NCBI RefSeq assembly: GCF_000315915.1
Contig: NC_020194.1
Coordinates: 310,001-374,000 of the forward strand
Length of the DNA: 64,000 nt
Direction of reading: 5' to 3'
Source: Henningerozyma blattae CBS 6284
Taxonomy: Eukaryota > Ascomycota > Saccharomycetes > Saccharomycetales > Saccharomycetaceae
Positions 1 to 11,284 of the stretch are shown here, piece by piece. Within the stretch, counting starts at the first letter, position 1. Every line of letters starts with the position of its first letter. Under the pieces are notes generated by a model. It made no database searches, was not told where the DNA came from, and saw only the letters and a list, made by a program, of their open reading frames with translations. The position numbers and the translations under genes were made by a program.

Positions 1-610
1 TGATTCTTTATCTTTGGCCTTTCTCAATGAATATATTATTTCGCCAATGACGAAAGCAATTTTAATAATAGAAAACAGATAGGAATACTATTCCCTCCTT
101 AGCTATTACGGCTATATTAAGCTTTATATGCAGACTCTTAATTTAACAATACTCCGAAAAAGGAACTTTAATAAATAAGCTCTCAGAGTAACATGTACAA
201 ACGTTTTGTTATAACTGGAAGGTAGTTATAATTTTTCAGGTTCTTAGAGAAGACTGCTGGAAGTTAAATTCTCGGCGTTGATCACGAAAAAGCTGATGTA
301 GCCCATAGCGGGAATTAAACTGAAGGTGACATCAGACAAGATCAGATAAGAATGGTTGGGTGATACAACAGGCTTTAATGTGGCCCAAGATAGACACATA
401 TATTAAAAGGATATGAGTTCGAAAATATCGTTAAAATTAATAATATTTACAATATATAAATGTATAAGATATGTAATAATTTGAGTCTAACACTATAAAT
501 GTGTGTGGATGAGAAAGATGATAATACTAACGTAAAATTTGAAGGATTAAAAAAACAAAAATGAGATGAAATAGAAAACGTGATGAATATGCAAAATTTA
601 AAGTAGTTAA
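1..610. other. Intergenic, 3' side of RNR1
   Basis: AT-rich sequence downstream of RNR1. I see no convincing ORF, tRNA or repeat. It probably holds the RNR1 3' UTR and polyadenylation signals near its right edge. Confidence 0.6.
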
Positions 611-3271
611 TTAACCAGAACACATTTCACAAGCTTCTGGATTATCGATCGCGCAAGCAACGACCTTAGAGTTGTAAATATCAATATCAGTTTTTTCTTC
701 TTCAGCTTTGGTAGATTCTGCAGCTGACTTGTTAGCAGCAACGCCATCTGAGCTTGGTGGAGTTGTTGGTTTACTGTCAGTAACACTTAGCGAACTAACG
801 CTTTCTGATAATGATGAGATTTCAGTCAATGCCGGAGTAGGATCTTTTTTTTCCTCAGTTGGTTTAGAAATTGCTTCAGCTAATTCGGCAGCGCCTTGAG
901 CATCTTCACTAATATTTAATGGACGTGGTTTATAAGTTGGACGTTTTAGTTTGGAAAGATCAGCCACCTTGTTACCGGCTTGATCAGCTACCTTCTTATC
1001 AATGGTAAATTGAATAGCAGCGGAGGCAGCTTGCGTTCTTAAATAATACATACCTGTCTTCAAACCCTTTTGCCAACCATAGAAATGCATACTTGTCAAT
1101 TTACCCATAGTTGGAGCTTGAATATGAATATTCAAAGAATGAGATTGATCAATGAAAGCAGAACGATCAGCAGCTAAATCAATGATTTTCTTTTGAGAAA
1201 TTTCCCAAACAGTCTTATATAATTCTTTTAATTCTTGTGGAATATTTGGTAAATTTTGAATAGAACCATTGTCAGTAATTAAATGCTGTTTCATAGCATC
1301 ATCCCAAACACCCAAATCAACTAAATCACGTAATAAGTATGGATTAACGACTTGAAATTCCCCAGATAAAGTACGACGAGAATACATGTTTGAAGTAAAT
1401 GGTTCAAAACATTCATTATAACCTAAAATTTGAGAAGTAGAGGCAGTTGGCATTGGAGCTAAAACCAAAGAATTTCTCACACCATGCTTTTTAATCTTAG
1501 CTTTCAAAGAATCCCAATCCCATAAATCAGTTGGTTTCACGTTCCACATATCATACTGTAAAATACCTTGGGAAACTGGGGATCCTTCGTAGGAAGAATA
1601 AGGACCATCAACTTCAGCCAATTCACAAGAAGCTTCTAAAGAGGCATGGTATAAGGTTTCAAAAATATGAATATTTAATTCCTTAGCTCTATCAGATTCG
1701 AATGGAATACGTAATAATTGGTAAGTGTCAGCTAAACCTTGAATACCTAAGGCAATTGGTCTATGTCTCATATTAGAGTTTCTAGCTTCTGGAACTGGAT
1801 AATAGGAACGATCTATAACCTTGTTTAAATTACGAGTGATAACTTTACAAACGTCGTGCAATTTTTGGAAATTATAAGTTTGAGTAGTACCATCTGCTGC
1901 AGTTTCAATAAAGGCTGGTAGAGCAACAGAAGCTAAGTTACAAACAGCAGTTTCATCTGGAGCAGAATATTCAATAATTTCACAACATAAATTGGAAGAT
2001 TTAATAGTACCCAAGTTCTTTTGGTTAGACTTTTTGTTGGCGGCATCCTTATAACAGATAAATGGAGTACCAGTTTCAGTTTGTGCTTCTAAGATAGAGT
2101 ACCATAATTTTTGAGCTTTTATAGTCTTTCTACCTTTACCTTCTTCAACATAACGATTGTATAGAGCCTCAAATTCATCACCGTAAACGTCAGATAAACC
2201 TGGAGCTTCAGATGGAGAGAATAAAGTCCAATCACCATTTTCCTTGACACGTTTCATGAATAAATCTGGAATCCATAAAGCTGGGAATAAATCTCTTGCT
2301 CTAATTTCTTCTTTACCGTGATTTTTTCTGATATCAATAAAATCGAAAATATCAGCGTGCCATGGCTCTAAAAAGATAGCAATAGCACCTGGTCTTTTAT
2401 TACCACCTTGATCAACATAACGAGCTGTATTGTTATAGACACGAATCATTGGAATCAACCCATTAGAAGTACCATTGGTACCTGCAATATATGAACCAGT
2501 TGAACGAATGTTATGCATATGGATACCGATACCACCTGCGGATTTTGAAATTAAGGCACATTCTTTCAAAGTATCATAAATACCTTCAATAGAATCTTCT
2601 TTCATAGCAACCAAGAAACAAGATGACATTTGTGGACGAGGAGTACCAGAATTAAATAAAGTTGGTGTGGCATGAGTGAAGTATCTATGAGACATTAAAT
2701 TATAAGACTCTAAAGCAGCTTTAATATCACTTCCATGAATACCTAAACAAACTCTCATTATTAAATGTTGTGGCCTTTCAGCAACTTGACCATTCATTCT
2801 TAATAAATATGAACGTTCCAAGGTCTTATAACCGAAATAATTGAATTGGAAATCTCTATCATAAACGATTGCAGAATTGATTTCATCTCTATTAGCCATA
2901 ACAGTTTCATAGACATCTTTTGCGATTAATGGAGCTGGTTGATTATTAGAAGGATTGACATAATTATACAATTGTTCGATCAAATTGGAAAAGACCTTAG
3001 TAGTTTGTTTATGTAAATTAGAAATTGCTAATCTAGCAGCCAAAATTGCATAATCTGGATGTACTGTAGTCATATAAGCGGCTGTTTCAGCAGCCAAATT
3101 ATCTAATTCTATAGTTGTAACACCTTCGTAAACACCTGAAATAATTCTTTGAGTAACTTTAACTGGATCGATATGGTTTGAGTCTAAACCGTAACATAAC
3201 CGTGATACACGAGCTGTAATTTTATCAAATCTAACTGGTTCCTTACGACCATCTCTTTTACAAACGTACAT
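611..3271 (-). CDS. RNR1: Ribonucleoside-diphosphate reductase large subunit
   Basis: This 886-residue protein is the catalytic R1 subunit of class Ia ribonucleotide reductase, which reduces NDPs to dNDPs in the cytosol together with Rnr2/Rnr4. Residues 1-92 form the ATP cone that binds allosteric ATP/dATP. Active-site residues expected for the family are visible: Cys218 in MSSCFLV, Asn427/Cys429 in SSNLCCEII, and Cys444 in AVCNLAS. The C-terminal CEMCSG supplies the redox-active swinging-arm cysteine pair. The linker before it (about residues 800-865) is Ser/Thr/Glu-rich and variable, as in yeast. Length is nearly that of S. cerevisiae Rnr1 (888). RNR1 and RNR3 are WGD paralogs; the neighbours (ARG5,6 and MOT2 positions) and the MCB-rich promoter favour RNR1. 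The start at 3271 gives [11 protein letters not shown], the usual N terminus. Confidence 0.97.
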   Translation of the reverse strand: MYVCKRDGRKEPVRFDKITARVSRLCYGLDSNHIDPVKVTQRIISGVYEGVTTIELDNLAAETAAYMTTVHPDYAILAARLAISNLHKQTTKVFSNLIEQLYNYVNPSNNQPAPLIAKDVYETVMANRDEINSAIVYDRDFQFNYFGYKTLERSYLLRMNGQVAERPQHLIMRVCLGIHGSDIKAALESYNLMSHRYFTHATPTLFNSGTPRPQMSSCFLVAMKEDSIEGIYDTLKECALISKSAGGIGIHMHNIRSTGSYIAGTNGTSNGLIPMIRVYNNTARYVDQGGNKRPGAIAIFLEPWHADIFDFIDIRKNHGKEEIRARDLFPALWIPDLFMKRVKENGDWTLFSPSEAPGLSDVYGDEFEALYNRYVEEGKGRKTIKAQKLWYSILEAQTETGTPFICYKDAANKKSNQKNLGTIKSSNLCCEIIEYSAPDETAVCNLASVALPAFIETAADGTTQTYNFQKLHDVCKVITRNLNKVIDRSYYPVPEARNSNMRHRPIALGIQGLADTYQLLRIPFESDRAKELNIHIFETLYHASLEASCELAEVDGPYSSYEGSPVSQGILQYDMWNVKPTDLWDWDSLKAKIKKHGVRNSLVLAPMPTASTSQILGYNECFEPFTSNMYSRRTLSGEFQVVNPYLLRDLVDLGVWDDAMKQHLITDNGSIQNLPNIPQELKELYKTVWEISQKKIIDLAADRSAFIDQSHSLNIHIQAPTMGKLTSMHFYGWQKGLKTGMYYLRTQAASAAIQFTIDKKVADQAGNKVADLSKLKRPTYKPRPLNISEDAQGAAELAEAISKPTEEKKDPTPALTEISSLSESVSSLSVTDSKPTTPPSSDGVAANKSAAESTKAEEEKTDIDIYNSKVVACAIDNPEACEMCSG

Positions 3272-3529
3272 TATTAATGAAAATGAAGGATTTTATTTTA
3301 TTTTATCTTTTATTGTTAATTCTTGGATACTGTGAAGTAGAATGCAAATATATTTATTGTATGAATCAATATACTTTTGTGAATTAAACTTATCTAAAGA
3401 ATAAACCTTAAATATATGTGTTGATAGATGTTTACAGATAGATAAATGAGAATCTTTATTTCAATTTAATGATTTTCAAATACCAGCTTCCTTATATATT
3501 CAAACTATTACTAAGCGCATCATCGGGGT

Positions 3530-3536
3530 TTACCCG
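3530..3536. promoter_or_regulatory. Reb1-type site in the RNR1 promoter
   Basis: The sequence TTACCCG matches the Reb1 general regulatory factor consensus and lies about 260 bp upstream of the RNR1 start, close to the MCB cluster. Reb1 normally clears nucleosomes from promoters. This is a motif match only. Confidence 0.45.
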
Positions 3537-3569
3537 GTTCATATTCGTAAAAAAAGCTTTATCAAGTTC

Positions 3570-3652
3570 ACGCGTCACTTTATTTTAGTTTTTCTAGATT
3601 TTTATTTTTTTCATTCCAGCTTGTTGACGCGTTGTGCTTCACAACGCGTCAA
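3570..3652. promoter_or_regulatory. Three MCB elements (MBF sites) upstream of RNR1
   Basis: ACGCGT occurs at 3570-3575, 3627-3632 and 3644-3649, about 300-380 bp upstream of the RNR1 ATG. ACGCGT is the MluI cell-cycle box bound by MBF (Mbp1-Swi6), which drives G1/S expression of RNR1 in S. cerevisiae. The last two boxes sit in a perfect inverted repeat: 13-bp arms TTGACGCGTTGTG (3624-3636) and its complement (3640-3652) around a 3-bp spacer. Confidence 0.8.
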
Positions 3653-4193
3653 TAAAAAAAAACGCAACATTCTTGTTACGGTTTATTTACAGTTTTAAAA
3701 ATTCGCGCTACCATATAATAATGGAAAGACCAATGAAAGTTATTCATTCGATATCCTATTCAGGCAAAAGAACAAAAAAGGAGGATATACCCTAGATAAT
3801 ATTAGTAAGCTATTGTGCATAATAATTGTAATAAAATTTTTTTTGAATTAAAATAATAAATATCTATAAAATAAATAACGTAAACATAAGGAAAATAAAA
3901 CGTAAATAAGTAAACAAATAATCATAAAATTTTTAAAAAAACGGGGGTGTATGCTGATTAGCAAATAGTGACTAGTAAGGATTGAGTGAGGATAATAGGT
4001 AATACAAAGAATGTTATTGACGTGGATTTAGGATTTGGTTAGAAATATTATGATGAAAAAAACTTTTTTTTGTAAGGAATAAAAATTATTCATAAATTAA
4101 ATGAGTGGAAAAAAAAAATGAAAAAATTAACGTAAAACAAAACAAAACAGAAGAAAATGAAACATGGTAGAAGATAAAATAACAAATGATTGA

Positions 4194-5687
4194 TTATAAA
4201 TTTTGTTGATGGAAACTTTCAATTAATTTTGAAATATCTGGTAAATCTGAGATTCCACGCCAAAACAACACTTGGCCGTCTTTGGCGTAAGAACCTTCAC
4301 TCTTTTCAAAGTGCCAATGGATGTTCTCATCTTTGTCACTTGCGATCCATTGAACTTTGGGGTAATCATCCAAGATGGCTTGGAAAACATGTTCTGGGAT
4401 ATTATTAAACCAACCTGATCTTGTGCATAATAGTTTATCAATCTTGGGGATACTATTTGGTTCATTACGCACTACAGCAAACACATCATGTGGATCATCA
4501 TAATAAGCTGTAAAATCAGTGTTTTCCAATTCACGTAAATAACAAGAGACGTTTTCTTTACCACATCTAATCTTTGGATCTTTAATGAGGATATGGCGTA
4601 ATTTCTTCAAATCTGAGAATTCTGAAACAGTATATTTTTTTTTCAATTGATAACCTTTTTTAATGGTGGTCCCAACACCTGAACCTGTAAAGAGACCATT
4701 GGCAAAATCATCAATTCTAACAATGGTAACACTACTTGATTTTGGCAAGTAATCCAATAATTCCTTAATTTCCTTTAGTTTCAATTTTGTAGAATAATGT
4801 AAGGAATCACCATTAATTAAACGATCAAAATCTTTTTCCAAATTAATCATAGAAACTCTCTTACCAGTTTCACCATCATAGAACCCACCAGTTTCATTTA
4901 AACATAACACTTTCAAAGGTTGGAAAACTTTTGTCAATTCAGCTACTGCATGGTCTGAATTAATATTTAATAGCTGTCCCAATGGACCTGTACCCAATGA
5001 AGTTAGAATAGGCATGGAATTAGAATTCAAACAATCTTCAATGATATTTTTCTTAATATTTGTAATTTGCCCCACCATTTGAAATTTGGATTTATTTAAG
5101 AAATCCGAATCAAATATTCCTGAAGTCATTGGAACAGCATTAACACCGAATTCTTTTAACCCATCCACCAATTTTCTATTCTGTTCTAAGAAACAATCTT
5201 TCACGATTTGAAGAGTTTCTTCATCAGTGACTCTAATTCCATCAATATAATTTGGATTCTTATTTAAAAAATGTAATTCTCTATCCACTTGATAAGAAGT
5301 TCCATGGACAACAATGGGGAATAGCCCCACATGATACAACATGGCTAAGCATGAAATGATTTGGTCCAATTTGTTATCAAATAATTCACTTTCAATCTTA
5401 ATGATGGCAAATTGTTGTCTTGCCACAGATGTGAAATAAGTCAAATATTGATCAATCTCTGTTTTGGTATGAATATTATTAAGCAGTTGAGAGATGGCAA
5501 ACCGTGTATTGGCAAAATTCCGATCAGTATTAATTTCATTACGGGAACCCACATCAACCATTTTGGAGAATAATCTTAGTGATCCCAGGGCTCTACCCAA
5601 CCGGAGACATGGGGCACATCTAACCACTGAACCTAACGAGACGGTCCTTGGCATTTGAGTTTTCCAAATCATGGCTGACATCATCAT
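4194..5687 (-). CDS. ARG5,6 paralog: degenerate N-acetylglutamate kinase with NAT-like domain, no reductase domain
   Basis: The gene sits exactly where ARG5,6 lies in S. cerevisiae, between RNR1 and MOT2, and its translation aligns from memory with the first half of Arg5,6 (acetylglutamate kinase plus the C-terminal NAT-like regulatory domain). It stops where the mature kinase would end; the reductase half is absent. Numbering below starts at the upstream in-frame Met at 5780. The kinase domain covers about 90-375 and the NAT-like domain about 385-528. The expected IKVGG loop reads IKIES (127-131), HGTGPQV reads HGTSYQV (159-165), and NINAD reads NINSD (272-276). The GIRVTD and LFTGSGVGT segments are kept. 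The preferred start is one of the Met codons at 5687-5681, giving an Arg-rich, Ser/Leu-rich mitochondrial presequence. It is probably a pseudokinase, perhaps binding acetylglutamate synthase. It is not ARG2, whose kinase-like domain is quite different. Confidence 0.85.
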   Translation of the reverse strand: MMMSAMIWKTQMPRTVSLGSVVRCAPCLRLGRALGSLRLFSKMVDVGSRNEINTDRNFANTRFAISQLLNNIHTKTEIDQYLTYFTSVARQQFAIIKIESELFDNKLDQIISCLAMLYHVGLFPIVVHGTSYQVDRELHFLNKNPNYIDGIRVTDEETLQIVKDCFLEQNRKLVDGLKEFGVNAVPMTSGIFDSDFLNKSKFQMVGQITNIKKNIIEDCLNSNSMPILTSLGTGPLGQLLNINSDHAVAELTKVFQPLKVLCLNETGGFYDGETGKRVSMINLEKDFDRLINGDSLHYSTKLKLKEIKELLDYLPKSSSVTIVRIDDFANGLFTGSGVGTTIKKGYQLKKKYTVSEFSDLKKLRHILIKDPKIRCGKENVSCYLRELENTDFTAYYDDPHDVFAVVRNEPNSIPKIDKLLCTRSGWFNNIPEHVFQAILDDYPKVQWIASDKDENIHWHFEKSEGSYAKDGQVLFWRGISDLPDISKLIESFHQQNL

Positions 5688-6748
5688 CACTTTGAAGCGC
5701 TGTAAGACGATACAACACGGTACGTTTTTAATACAATATAATACGGCACGGTACAGCTTATTCAATACTATCAAAATCAAATTATTTCGCTTTTCTCATC
5801 AGCCGTCTTTTATACACATGCTTTCCAACCACTGCAGAACCTCTCCACTGCTCACTACTAACTACGCGCTATTCACTATTCACTATTGATTACCATTTCA
5901 CTACTTACTCGTCTGTCAGAGTCGATGCCCTCCAGCTTTCTTTGTTCTATGTACATCATCCAGGTCATATTGAAAAAAAGTGAAAAAAACTTGCCTATAC
6001 CATTCCCGGAATCTCATGGCCAGCAGCCTTTTCGCGGTCTAGACGTATCAGGAAATCTCTCCACAGAAACGGCTGCAGCACCGGCACTTTTTTACTAGCC
6101 GATGCGCCATTTTTTTTTGGCGCGCCCAGATGGCTACGCAGCACAATGATCCGGCTGGCTTAAAATGGAGAAATTGTGTGCCGGTTGCTATGGAAACATG
6201 GCATAGCTTTTCTTTGATTATAATACGGCTAGTGAGAAAAAAAAACGTTAATTAACATAATCAGAGATAGAAAGAAGAAATAAAGACCGTTTGTCAGATT
6301 AGCAGTATGACCAGCATGGGCATTATAAGCATTATGCTTATAGTCCGAAACAAATAGAGGGGTGCATTTGACGGTGCAGCTAGAGTTATAGAATAGGCAA
6401 TGATTCATTCTATCACAAATGGTATTGAGCATGCTCTATTATTAGAATGGCTATAAAAGAGAAAAGTGTATTGGATTAGGCACATATGTATCTGGCTCGA
6501 GGTTTGGCTAAAGATTTGACTAAAGGCGGACAGATATATTATACTAAATAGAGAGAGTTGAGTATAGAGGCAGTTGAGGTAGAGACAGAAACGGCGATCA
6601 GAAAAATGAAGGATTAAGAAATTGAATAGATTGAATAAAATAAAATAGAATAGGAGTCAGATAGAAAAGAAATGATATTGTTAATGCTATATATGAGGAA
6701 TATTACCAGGGTTTTAAATTAAATAAAACATGGGTAGACGTGCTGTGC
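5688..6748. other. Intergenic, promoter of the ARG5,6-like gene
   Basis: A spacer of about 1.06 kb between two minus-strand genes. It includes a GC-richer stretch around 6000-6190. A GGTAC-containing motif is loosely repeated at 5716-5756, just upstream of the likely start. Small ORFs here show no recognisable protein, and I found no canonical Gcn4 site (TGASTCA). Confidence 0.55.
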
Positions 6749-7117
6749 TCAGTTGCCTGCTGCTGCGGTTCTTCTGCCGTTGATCAACTGGTTTAAGAAG
6801 TCCGTGGAATTAGAAGGGATGCTTTCGTTTGGATGTTGTTGCTGAGCCAATTGTTGTTGTTGCAATTGTAATGGCATCTGTTGTGGAGTGAACATGCCTG
6901 GTGGAGGAGCATTAGTCATACCCATTCGCAATTGCTGTTGCTGTTGCTGTTGTTGCTGTTGAGCTTGTTGTTGCTGTTGTTGTTGGAGTTGTTTTTTCAA
7001 CTGTTGTTGCTGTTGCAATTGGCTTTTCAATTGCTGTTGTTGTAGTTGAGCTTGTTGTAATTGTTGCTGTTGTAGTTGAGCTTGTTGCTGAGCTTGTTGT
7101 TGCTGTTGCTGTTGAGC

Positions 7118-7176
<59 letters not shown>

Positions 7177-8974
7177 GCTGAGCTTGCTGTTGCTGTAATG
7201 CCAACATGGCAGCTGTATTAGCATTCAAAGCAGCAATGGTTTCTGCGTTTTCTTTCAAAAATTCAACCACCGAAGATGTGTGATCTACAGGCTTAATAGC
7301 CAAGATTTCAATCAATTTCTTGGTTAAAACATTCTTACTTGTCTTGGTAGGCTCAATATGGCTCCAAGTAAATAGACTTGGATACCTAGAATATGTTTCA
7401 TTGTCCAAAATATTAGATTTCAATGCCAATTTAACTGATTTGTAGTCTGATAAATCATGGATTCTTTCATCTAAAAAGGTAACGGCATTGTTCACAACAT
7501 CATATGGATCTACATAGTCTTGTTCCACATTGACATTTTTCTTCTTATTATTATTCGTAGTATTACTATTTTGTGGAGATTGTTGTACTTCATCATATTG
7601 AGTTTGATGTTGTCTTGGTGAAGCTTGTTGAGATTGTTGATATAATGATGTAATTTCATCTTGTGAATCAAGATTACTATTGGAATTACTTAATGTATCG
7701 TTCAAAGTAGGTAAGGCACTCTTATTTAAATTTAAAGATGTAAGTGGTGTTGCTGATTGAGTAACCCCCCATGGATTAGATCCTGCTGGTAAAGTTGCAG
7801 GTATTAAAATTGGAGTGGATGTACCTGTATTATTATTTGATAAAGTATTTGATAAAGAATTATTGTTTTGATCCAAATAACTATGACCATTCAATTGTTG
7901 AGAATTATGCAATTGAGATTTAGCTAATGCAGGTGATGGGGATGCTGAATGAGTGGTAGTAGTAGAATTGATGGTGGTTGAACTCTTAGTATTAGACAAA
8001 TTATTATTAGTAGTAGTTGTAGGTGTATTATTAGAACTTGAATATAAACTTTGATTAGTATTCAAATGAGGTAACGATGAGTTAGGATTATGAGAATGCT
8101 GTTTGTTGTTCAATTCTCTTCTATTAAAAGAATCTGCTTCTTCACCAGGTTCATGTAAAAACATACAATTTGGATTAGGACAAGGTAATCCACGTAAATA
8201 AGAAGAACAATATTTGGTAGTACCATATGCAGCTTTCACTAGACGACCATCAATGTAGGTCCCATCGACTTGTTGAATACATTTAGCTGCATCTTCCTTT
8301 CTTGAAAAAGTAATATAAATCCCATATCCTTGATTATGAGATGATGAATTAGAACCTGAAGATGATGGTAAAGAATTTTGATGATAATGATCGTTCGAAT
8401 GATTATTATTATTACTATTGCCACTATTATTATTATTATTTTTCCTATTAACAACAATTTTATTGATTTTCCCATATTGACCAAAATATTTATCAGATTT
8501 CAAATAAGGGATGATTTCATCATATGGAACAGGCGGGTTTAAACCAACTACATATACCAAATTTTTTTGAATAACTCTCATTCCTGCTAAATGTTTTCTA
8601 TTAGCATTTTCATTATCTTTTCTTTCCTTTTCTCTTTGTTTTTTCTCCCAATCCTTCCTTGATTGCTTTTCCTTTTCATATTTCAACTCTTCAGGTGTTA
8701 ATACCACATATTTCACAGTTTCATCATCATATTTCCTACGACATGCAGGACATCTACCATTCAATTCTTCATTTTGTCTAATATTATTATAACAAAATTG
8801 ACAAATTTGATAGCCACATGGACATGGTCTAAAATTTTTATCAGTGATATCTAATTTTTCAAGACATAAAGGACAATAATCTTCTTCGTCTTCAGATAAG
8901 AAAGACATGTCATAATTACTTAAAGCTTTTTGAATATTTTGTAAATTTTGTTGGACGTGAGGATTTAAAGTCAT
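6749..8974 (-). CDS. MOT2: CCR4-NOT E3 ubiquitin ligase Not4/Mot2
   Basis: A 741-residue homolog of Not4/Mot2, the RING ubiquitin ligase of the CCR4-NOT complex, which acts in mRNA decay, ribosome quality control and transcription. The N-terminal C4C4 RING is clear, with Cys at about 34, 37, 51, 53, 58, 61, 75 and 78. A coiled basic segment follows (about 95-125), then an RRM (about 130-240) and a CCCH-type finger at about 255-275 (Cys, Cys, Cys, His in KYCSSYLRG...CMFLH). The C-terminal half is Asn/Ser-rich, then Gln-rich with a long pure Gln run. It is longer than the 587-residue S. cerevisiae protein because of these tracts. It matches YER068W by position and strand. Confidence 0.95.
6930..7195 (-). 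repeat. Poly-glutamine (CAA/CAG) repeat inside MOT2
   Basis: Trinucleotide repeat read as CAA/CAG on the minus strand, encoding runs of Gln broken by occasional Ala and Leu. The longest uninterrupted CAA run is at about 7118-7177. Such tracts are length-polymorphic and may be prion-like. Confidence 0.9.
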
Positions 8975-9567
8975 TTTTTTATTTTATTTTATTGTATTGT
9001 ATTTTAATTTTTTATTTTAAAAAATGCGATTTGATTTGGTAAAGTAGTACAATTTCTATGGATTCTTATACGTATATTTGTATATTTGTATGTGATAAAT
9101 TGGACAAAGTTATTGATATATCTATATATAAAATGCACACACAAAAGACAAACAAGGAATTCAGATATTTAGTTATAAATGAATATTATACAAATTATAT
9201 TAAATTATATCTTAGTAATAGAATAAAGTTTAAGAAAGTCAAATGTAATAATACTCAAAAAAGAAGGAATTTTACAGACAATTGAAATGAAAATAACATA
9301 AGTAAAAAAAAATTATCAAAGGCGAAAAACGACGAAAATTTGGGAAATCGTCCGTTGAACATGATGACGGGCCGAGAGTGACAGAAATTAGATCCGGTGT
9401 CACAAAACGGGACAATTTCAAGGAGAACTAATACACAAGTTTAGAAAACATTACAAAATACGCTGAAATAAACAATATAAACCTCATTAAGTCATAAATT
9501 CGTTAAAGCTATAAAAATATTTATACGTGTATAAAAGTATTAGCATGAGCGTTTAATCTTTCCAAGA
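8975..9567. other. Intergenic, MOT2 promoter and RGI1 3' end
   Basis: AT-rich spacer between two minus-strand genes. No further gene is recognised. The segment 9330-9430 is less AT-rich and may hold promoter elements, but I see no motif I would name. Confidence 0.5.
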
Positions 9568-10044
9568 TTAAACGATTGGGGTCGTGGCATAATCAACATC
9601 AACCATGGCAGTATCGTGTAGACAAGTAACATTAATGTCAATCTTGAACTTCTTGTCCTTGTGTTCGGCAGTTTCACCATAATGCCACCTGACGTGTTCA
9701 AAAGTTTCCTCCTTGTTCTTGTCATGGAACTTCAAATCTGGCATGTCTAAAGCATCCTTGATTTCCTTCAACAAATGCTTCTCCACATGTTGATGAACAT
9801 GTCTTACAAACTTTTTGTTATGCGAATTATCAGTGTCCTTAACTTTTTCTTCATTATCGTGAGAAGCATGCATCACGAATGGTGGATAGTAATGAATCTG
9901 ACAATGGACATTGTTGAAATTGTCATCTTCTTCACTGTCCTTGATGAATCTTTCGAAAGTTTCCATGTCCTCAAATACTTTCAATGATTCACCTTGCTTG
10001 GTAACAACAGTGGTGAACTTTGGCTTAGTGTCTTTCTTACCCAT
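9568..10044 (-). CDS. RGI1: Respiratory growth induced protein Rgi1/Rgi2 family
   Basis: A 158-residue protein matching the small fungal Rgi family (YER067W/YIL057C, 161-164 residues in S. cerevisiae). Family proteins are needed for energy metabolism under respiratory conditions, but their biochemical role is unknown. Family landmarks are HCQIHYYPPFVMHASHDNEEK near residue 50-70, SHNKKFVRHVHQHVEKHLLKEIK near 75-97, and a C-terminal VDYATTP. It has no signal peptide or membrane segment. Position between MOT2 and THO1 supports the RGI1 copy over its WGD paralog RGI2. The long upstream region with stress-element-like CCCCT/AGGGG motifs suits a carbon-source or stress-regulated gene. Confidence 0.92.
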   Translation of the reverse strand: MGKKDTKPKFTTVVTKQGESLKVFEDMETFERFIKDSEEDDNFNNVHCQIHYYPPFVMHASHDNEEKVKDTDNSHNKKFVRHVHQHVEKHLLKEIKDALDMPDLKFHDKNKEETFEHVRWHYGETAEHKDKKFKIDINVTCLHDTAMVDVDYATTPIV

Positions 10045-11028
10045 GGTGTATTGATTATGTTAATTTGGTTGTTTTGTTAAAGGTGTGTCAGTATCGTTTT
10101 TAAATAGATATTAGGCTATCGTTATATATATGAATATATATAAAAGTGATGGTGTCTTTTTGTAGAGGATCCAAGACACAAAGAAGAAAAGAAAAGGTAC
10201 AATTGTTGAAATGAGAACGGTATTTATACGTTGAGGTTTCAAAGAAAAAAAAAAAAATAAAAATCTATCCATGGAGGAACCGTAACTCATATGATAAAGA
10301 GCGCAGCCACGATACTACTAGATGTAGAGATATTCCGGGACGAATAGTAGCAAGGATTAGACAGCACATTATACAACACAGACACCAACAAAATAACTAC
10401 ATCCAGATCAAGGCTATGTTAGTATGTTCTGTAGCCAAGAATGGGGAAATGCGTACCCCACAATTAATATAACACAACACAATATCGCGTAGAAACATCT
10501 ATAAACAATGTGCATGGCAGAAGCAGTCTTGTGACGACTAATGGCGCAGATGATTGAATCCTTTGTTGAACCGACCCGATTCAGCCAGGCATTAGTTGCC
10601 TCTTTAGGCCGAATTTTTCAACTTTTTCAACTTTTTCAACTTTATTTGCGTTGTTTGCTTTGTTGCGTCTCTGCTTGCGTGGCCCGTGACGCCCCTTGGT
10701 GAGAGCCGGGGGTAGGCAAAGGCGGTAGGAAGACTCGTGTATTGTTCATAACTGGGGGGGGGACTGAGGGGTATCCTGTCGATGGTTTGCGTGTTACTGG
10801 GGGTGGGGGTTTTTATTTTTGGACAGGATGCTGGCTTATTGGGGGCCTATTGGACGAATGTTAGAGGTGTATTGTGTAATAGGGTGAGTGGTGGAAATGA
10901 AGTAGAAGCATGATGCTCGATAAAGTGGTAACATTGTAGAGATAAAAAAGCAAAGATTTTTTGTTTGGGAATGTGTGGGGTTAAAATCGCACAGAAAATA
11001 GTGATTTTGAGGAGAATTTCTTAAAAAT
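10045..11028. other. RGI1 promoter region
   Basis: A 984-bp spacer. A tandem TTTTTCAAC repeat of about four units occupies 10614-10642. G-runs occur at 10754-10762 and 10796-10810. STRE-like pentamers occur in the cgcCCCTtgg sequence near 10690 and the gAGGGGta sequence near 10767. ORFs overlapping the tRNA here are not protein-coding. Confidence 0.55.
10614..10642. repeat. Short tandem repeat TTTTTCAAC
   Basis: About four copies of the 9-bp unit TTTTTCAAC in the RGI1 upstream region. Confidence 0.8.
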
Positions 11029-11110
11029 GGCACTTTGGCCGAGTGGTTAAGGCGACAGACTTGAAATCTGTTGGGCTCTGCCCGCGCTGGTTCAAATCCT
11101 GCAGGTGTCG
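11029..11110 (+). tRNA. tRNA-Ser (UGA)
   Basis: An 82-nt class II tRNA gene. The A box (TGGCCGAGTGG), anticodon loop ACTTGAAAT with anticodon TGA, the long variable arm GGGCTCTGCCCGC, and the B box GGTTCAAATCC are all present. The acceptor ends GGCACTT and AGGTGTC pair with G-T wobbles, and base 82 is the G discriminator. It differs from S. cerevisiae tRNA-Ser(UGA), as I recall it, at only a couple of bases. No intron. CCA is not encoded. Confidence 0.97.
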
Positions 11111-11112
11111 AT

Positions 11113-11120
11113 ATTTTTTT
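11113..11120 (+). terminator. RNA polymerase III terminator of tRNA-Ser
   Basis: A T-run (ATTTTTTT) begins 3-4 nt after the tRNA 3' end, the usual Pol III stop. Confidence 0.85.
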
Positions 11121-11284
11121 GAAGCTGGAGGGTGTGAACATCACTTTTAACGAGAATTGTTTTTTTTTCAGAATATCACATAGATTTGAACTGTAGCAAT
11201 GATACGTATACAAGTGTAAGAAGTGAAAGTGTGTATGCTTATTTTATAGAACAAGTACATATTTTTTTTTGTGGAGGCGTAGAG

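Larger units (their letters stand above)
3272..4193. other. RNR1 promoter and 3' flank of the ARG5,6-like gene
   Basis: A 922-bp spacer. It contains the RNR1 promoter with MCB elements and a Reb1-type site near 3530. The part nearer 4193 is A-rich. No trace of an N-acetylglutamyl-phosphate reductase coding region is seen here in any frame, although that is where the missing half of an ARG5,6 gene would lie. Confidence 0.7.

Noticed and set aside
4194..5780. Acetylglutamate synthase ARG2
   Set aside because: ARG2 also has a kinase-like domain plus a NAT domain and a similar length, but this sequence aligns closely with the Arg5,6 kinase half throughout and lies at the ARG5,6 locus between RNR1 and MOT2.
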